Made by a program: the position numbers and the translations under genes. DNA of 64,000 nt from Syntrophosphaera sp035450685 (GTDB lineage: Bacteria; Cloacimonadota; Cloacimonadia; Cloacimonadales; Cloacimonadaceae), in the NCBI GenBank assembly GCA_035450685.1, contig DAOTNF010000014.1, positions 1-64,000 on the forward strand, given 5' to 3'. Each line of letters starts with the position of its first letter. The first letter of the stretch is position 1. Positions 61,248 to 64,000 of the stretch are shown piece after piece. The notes below the pieces were generated by a model. The model had not been told where the DNA came from. It saw nothing but the letters and a program-made list of their open reading frames with translations, and searched no databases.

Positions 61248-61874
61248 ATGCTCAAAGTGGAAAACCACATCTTATTACCGGGATTTGAGACCAACACCTG
61301 GCTCTTGTGGGATGACGAGAGCGGTGAAGCGCTGTTGATAGATCCCGCCGCCCCATCTGAAGAGCTTTTAAGCAGGATCGCGGAGCTTAAACTGCGCGTC
61401 CTGAATATAGTCAACACCCACGGCCACGCTGATCATATCGGCGGCAACAAGTTCTTTAAAAGCAAGCTGCAAGCTCCGGTCATGATCCATCCAGCCGACG
61501 CCGGAATGCTTGTCGATAATAAAAAGAATTTCAGCGAGTATCTGGGCGCGCCCCTGGAAACAATGGCAGCGGATATTATGGCGGATGAGCAAACCCAACT
61601 GAAACTGGGAACTCATCCCATAACCCTGCTCCACACGCCAGGACACACGCCTGGCGGCATCTGCCTCCTGGCAGGCAAGTTTCTGATCAGCGGAGACACG
61701 CTCTTTGAACTGAGCATCGGACGCACCGATTTCCCAGGCGGCAGCCATAGTCAGCTAATCCGCTCCATCAAGGAAAAGCTCTTTATTCTGCCCGACGATG
61801 TGGTCGTCTGCCCCGGGCATGGCCCCCGCACCTCTATAGGCATGGAACGCAAAAACAATCCCTTTGTGAGATGA
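61248..61874 (+). CDS. MBL-fold metallo-hydrolase (glyoxalase II-like)
   Basis: A 208-residue metallo-beta-lactamase-fold protein: NTHGHADHIGGNKFF (HxHxDH), HTPGHTPGGICLL, ISGDTLFELSIGRTDFPGG and CPGHGPRTSIGMERKNNPFVR. This is the small YcbL/GloB-like group that hydrolyses thioesters such as S-lactoylglutathione or related adducts. It overlaps guaA by four bases and follows the PP-loop gene by 9. Confidence 0.92.
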   Translation: MLKVENHILLPGFETNTWLLWDDESGEALLIDPAAPSEELLSRIAELKLRVLNIVNTHGHADHIGGNKFFKSKLQAPVMIHPADAGMLVDNKKNFSEYLGAPLETMAADIMADEQTQLKLGTHPITLLHTPGHTPGGICLLAGKFLISGDTLFELSIGRTDFPGGSHSQLIRSIKEKLFILPDDVVVCPGHGPRTSIGMERKNNPFVR

Positions 61875-63415
61875 AGATGAAACACGGCATGGTTCTTATT
61901 CTGGATTTCGGCTCCCAATACACCCAGTTGATAGCCAGGGCGATACGCTCTCTGCAAGTGTATTGCGAGATACATCCCTTCGATCTGAGCGCGGCTGAGA
62001 TCAAGAAGCTTTCCCCCCAGGCGGTGATACTTTCCGGCAGCCCCTTCAGCATTAACCAAAGCAACGCCCCCCGGCCGAATCAAATCATCTGGGAACTTGG
62101 CGTGCCCATCCTGGGCATCTGTTACGGCATGCAACTGGTTATAGATCACTATGGCGGCAGGACCGAACATCTCAACGCGAGGGAATATGGCTTCACTGGC
62201 TTGACGATCAGCGAAAAAGGCAGACTTCTGGAAGGCTTGCAGGACAAGGAGCAGGTCTGGATGAGCCACGGGGATTCGGTGTCGCAGTTGCCGGCTGGCT
62301 TTCGTGTCCTGGCAAACACTCCGGGAGCCCCTTACGCGGTGATCGAGCATGAAAGCGAGGCTGTTTTCGCTTTGCAGTTCCATCCGGAGGTGGTGCACAC
62401 CACCAACGGCAAAACCATCCTGGGCAATTTTATCCTGAAAATAGCCAACTGCAAGCAGGATTGGACGCCGGAATCGTTCATCTCGGAATCCATCTCCCGC
62501 ATCAGGGAACAGACAGGCGACCAGAAAGTGATACTGGGTCTCAGCGGAGGAGTGGATTCCTCTGTGGCAGCCCTGCTTCTCTACCGGGCTATTGGTGACA
62601 GGCTCATCCCCATCTTTGTTGACAACGGTTGTATGCGCTACATGGAAGCGGAGCGGGTGCGCGAGGTGTTTTCCCGGATACCGGGTTTTGAGCTGCGCTG
62701 CGTGGATGCTTCCGATCTGTTCCTCAGCAGGCTCAAGGGTGTAAAGGATCCGGAAAGCAAGCGCAAGATCATCGGCACCACTTTCATCGAGGTTTTTGAA
62801 CAGGAAGCTGAGAAATATGACGATGTTGGTTTTTTGGCGCAGGGAACGCTATATCCGGATGTGATCGAGAGCGTATCCGCAAACGGCCCCTCCGTCACCA
62901 TCAAGAGCCATCACAACGTGGGCGGCTTGCCTGAAAAGATGAACCTGGAACTGGTCGAACCTTTCCGGGAGCTATTCAAGGACGAAGTGCGTGAAGTTGG
63001 CAGGGAACTGGGTTTGCCCCAGGAACTCATCCAACGCCATCCCTTCCCCGGCCCCGGGCTGGCAGTGCGGATACTTTCCGCGGTGGATAAGGAAAAAGTG
63101 AGCCTGCTGCAGAAAATTGACGAGATCTATATCAACGAATTGCGCAACTGGGGCCTGTATGACAAGACCTGGCAGGCTTTCGCGGTGCTCCTGCCCGTGC
63201 AAAGCGTGGGGGTGATGGGAGATGAGCGAACCTATGAAAACGTCTGCGCTTTGAGGGCTGTGGACAGCGTGGATGGCATGACCGCCGACTGGACCGAGCT
63301 TCCCTTTGCCTTCCTGAAGAAGGTCTCAAACCGCATCATCAATGAAGTGAAAGGGGTGAACCGGGTTGTCTATGATATCAGCTCCAAACCGCCTGCCACT
63401 ATCGAGTGGGAATAA
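61871..63415 (+). CDS. guaA: GMP synthase (glutamine-hydrolysing)
   Basis: A 514-residue protein converting XMP to GMP. The glutaminase domain has its Cys in ILGICYGMQ and His/Glu in FALQFHPEVVHT. The ATP pyrophosphatase domain starts ILGLSGGVDSSVAALL, followed by GTLYPDVIES and the dimerisation domain with RHPFPGPGLAVRIL. ATGA overlap with the MBL gene. Together with guaD at 24.5 kb it bears on the guanine nucleotide pool, though the two genes are far apart. Confidence 0.97.
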   Translation: MKMKHGMVLILDFGSQYTQLIARAIRSLQVYCEIHPFDLSAAEIKKLSPQAVILSGSPFSINQSNAPRPNQIIWELGVPILGICYGMQLVIDHYGGRTEHLNAREYGFTGLTISEKGRLLEGLQDKEQVWMSHGDSVSQLPAGFRVLANTPGAPYAVIEHESEAVFALQFHPEVVHTTNGKTILGNFILKIANCKQDWTPESFISESISRIREQTGDQKVILGLSGGVDSSVAALLLYRAIGDRLIPIFVDNGCMRYMEAERVREVFSRIPGFELRCVDASDLFLSRLKGVKDPESKRKIIGTTFIEVFEQEAEKYDDVGFLAQGTLYPDVIESVSANGPSVTIKSHHNVGGLPEKMNLELVEPFRELFKDEVREVGRELGLPQELIQRHPFPGPGLAVRILSAVDKEKVSLLQKIDEIYINELRNWGLYDKTWQAFAVLLPVQSVGVMGDERTYENVCALRAVDSVDGMTADWTELPFAFLKKVSNRIINEVKGVNRVVYDISSKPPATIEWE

Positions 63416-63528
63416 GCATTCCGCTTTTACTTTTATGACCGTTAAGGTCGAGAGCCTGTTCGCGATCAATTCCATTGACAAGTGAAGCGGCTGTATGGGA
63501 ATGGATTTCCAGAAATAAAGAGGTATAA

Positions 63529-64000
63529 ATGCGTCCGGACAAACAAGAGATAGTTGAAATGCTAAGCCTGACGGATAAAAGTCAGATCGAAGCCCTGTAT
63601 AAAAAAGCTTATGAGGTCAAGAAGCAATATGTGGGAACCAAGGTCTATTTCCGGGGCATAGTGGAGCTTAGCAATGTCTGTTCAAAGAATTGCTACTATT
63701 GCGGCATCCGTTCCGGCAATACCAGGGTCGGGCGCTATACGATTTGCAAGGAAGAGGTGCTGGCAGAGGCAAAATGGTGTCACGAGCAACGCTATGGCTC
63801 CATTGTGTTGCAGGCGGGAGAACGGGAAAGCAAGGCCTGGACAGACTTTATCACCGAGCTGATCCTGGGAATCAAAGAAATCAGCGGCGGCAAATTGGGT
63901 ATTACTTTGTCTATGGGAGAGCAGACGGAAGATGTTTACCGCCAGTGGTGGGAAGCTGGAGCGCACCGCTATTTGCTGCGCATCGAAACCTCTGATCCGG
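63529..64000 (+). CDS. hydE: [FeFe]-hydrogenase maturase HydE, 5' part
   Basis: The first 157 codons, cut by the window end. CSKNCYYCGIR (Cys51, 55, 58) is the CX3CX2C radical-SAM cluster motif; RYTICKEEVLAEAKW, GSIVLQAGERES, GITLSMGEQT and GAHRYLLRIETSDP follow in HydE order. It helps assemble the H-cluster 2Fe subunit, implying an [FeFe] hydrogenase elsewhere in the genome. ATG 63529 has AAAGAGG 6 bases upstream; a TTGACA lies at 63475-63480 without a clear -10. BioB/PylB relatives are less likely given the VLQAGE and LRIET motifs. Confidence 0.88.
   Translation, partial: MRPDKQEIVEMLSLTDKSQIEALYKKAYEVKKQYVGTKVYFRGIVELSNVCSKNCYYCGIRSGNTRVGRYTICKEEVLAEAKWCHEQRYGSIVLQAGERESKAWTDFITELILGIKEISGGKLGITLSMGEQTEDVYRQWWEAGAHRYLLRIETSDP

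Overview
The window looks like a chromosomal segment of an anaerobic, Gram-negative (two-membrane) bacterium. The evidence is seven lipoprotein or barrel-like exported proteins, an exported SppA, secreted proteins ending in an FlgD-like C-terminal domain (NPNPFNPS motif), polyferredoxins and an [FeFe]-hydrogenase maturase (HydE). This combination resembles Candidatus Cloacimonadota or related candidate phyla of the Fibrobacteres-Chlorobi-Bacteroidetes neighbourhood. That placement is inference from gene content; there is no rRNA or tRNA in the window to test it. I see no CRISPR array, prophage or full insertion sequence.

Layout. 1-7.7 kb: a tight minus-strand operon: PHP phosphoesterase, small membrane protein, PatB/MalY C-S lyase, dapD, a dapC-like aminotransferase, an amidohydrolase and a stand-alone GcvT paralogue. 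7.8-15.4 kb: a methyltransferase, an SppA protease with an unusual N-terminal domain, a GntR/ABC-2 transporter operon with a visible operator, a glucuronyl C5-epimerase-like lipoprotein and an unknown lipoprotein. 15.4-16.2 kb: a repeat-filled intergenic region. 16.2-25.7 kb: a plus-strand operon with overlapping genes: lysC, metG, a SpoIID-domain protein, hslO, an FG-GAP secreted protein and guanine deaminase. 25.8-28.9 kb: a secreted beta-propeller-type protein with 16 repeats. 28.9-29.9 kb: a non-coding region with a dispersed repeat and a striking nested inverted-repeat structure. 29.9-38.6 kb: a NapH-like polyferredoxin and its ferredoxin partner, thiolase, a class III aminotransferase, pyrG, and an NMT1-like binding lipoprotein overlapping a Cache-SpoIIE phosphatase. 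38.9-54 kb: a long minus-strand array: rpsP-khpA-rimM-trmD-SPOUT-rplS, then ogt, acpS, adk, trkH, trkA, a PAS-like membrane protein, rluD, ribBA, a DUF445-like protein, lon, a polysaccharide deacetylase and plsC. 54-58.5 kb: an LEA14-like lipoprotein, an asparagine synthetase with an altered glutaminase site, a small Cys-rich protein and a secreted cyclophilin. 58.5-59.3 kb: a second repeat-filled region. 59.3-64 kb: a lipoprotein, a PP-loop tRNA thiolase-like protein, an MBL hydrolase, guaA and the 5' part of hydE.

The most unusual content is non-coding. At least four families of short dispersed repeats sit in the intergenic gaps. One has a long palindromic core (three copies). One copy of it lies inside perfect 20-bp terminal inverted repeats, like a MITE. 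A separate ~370-bp region carries seven exact copies of TGTGTAGAG in a nested, mirror-symmetric arrangement around an AT-rich core. Among proteins, the best leads are the asparagine synthetase lacking its nucleophilic Cys, the SppA with a barrel-like N-terminal extension, and the binding-lipoprotein/SpoIIE pair.

Gene-free stretches over 300 bases are 13.34-13.65 kb (candidate promoters only), 15.42-16.24 kb (repeats), 28.88-29.94 kb (terminator, repeats, inverted-repeat region), 38.63-38.93 kb (one repeat) and 58.47-59.32 kb (repeats and a promoter).
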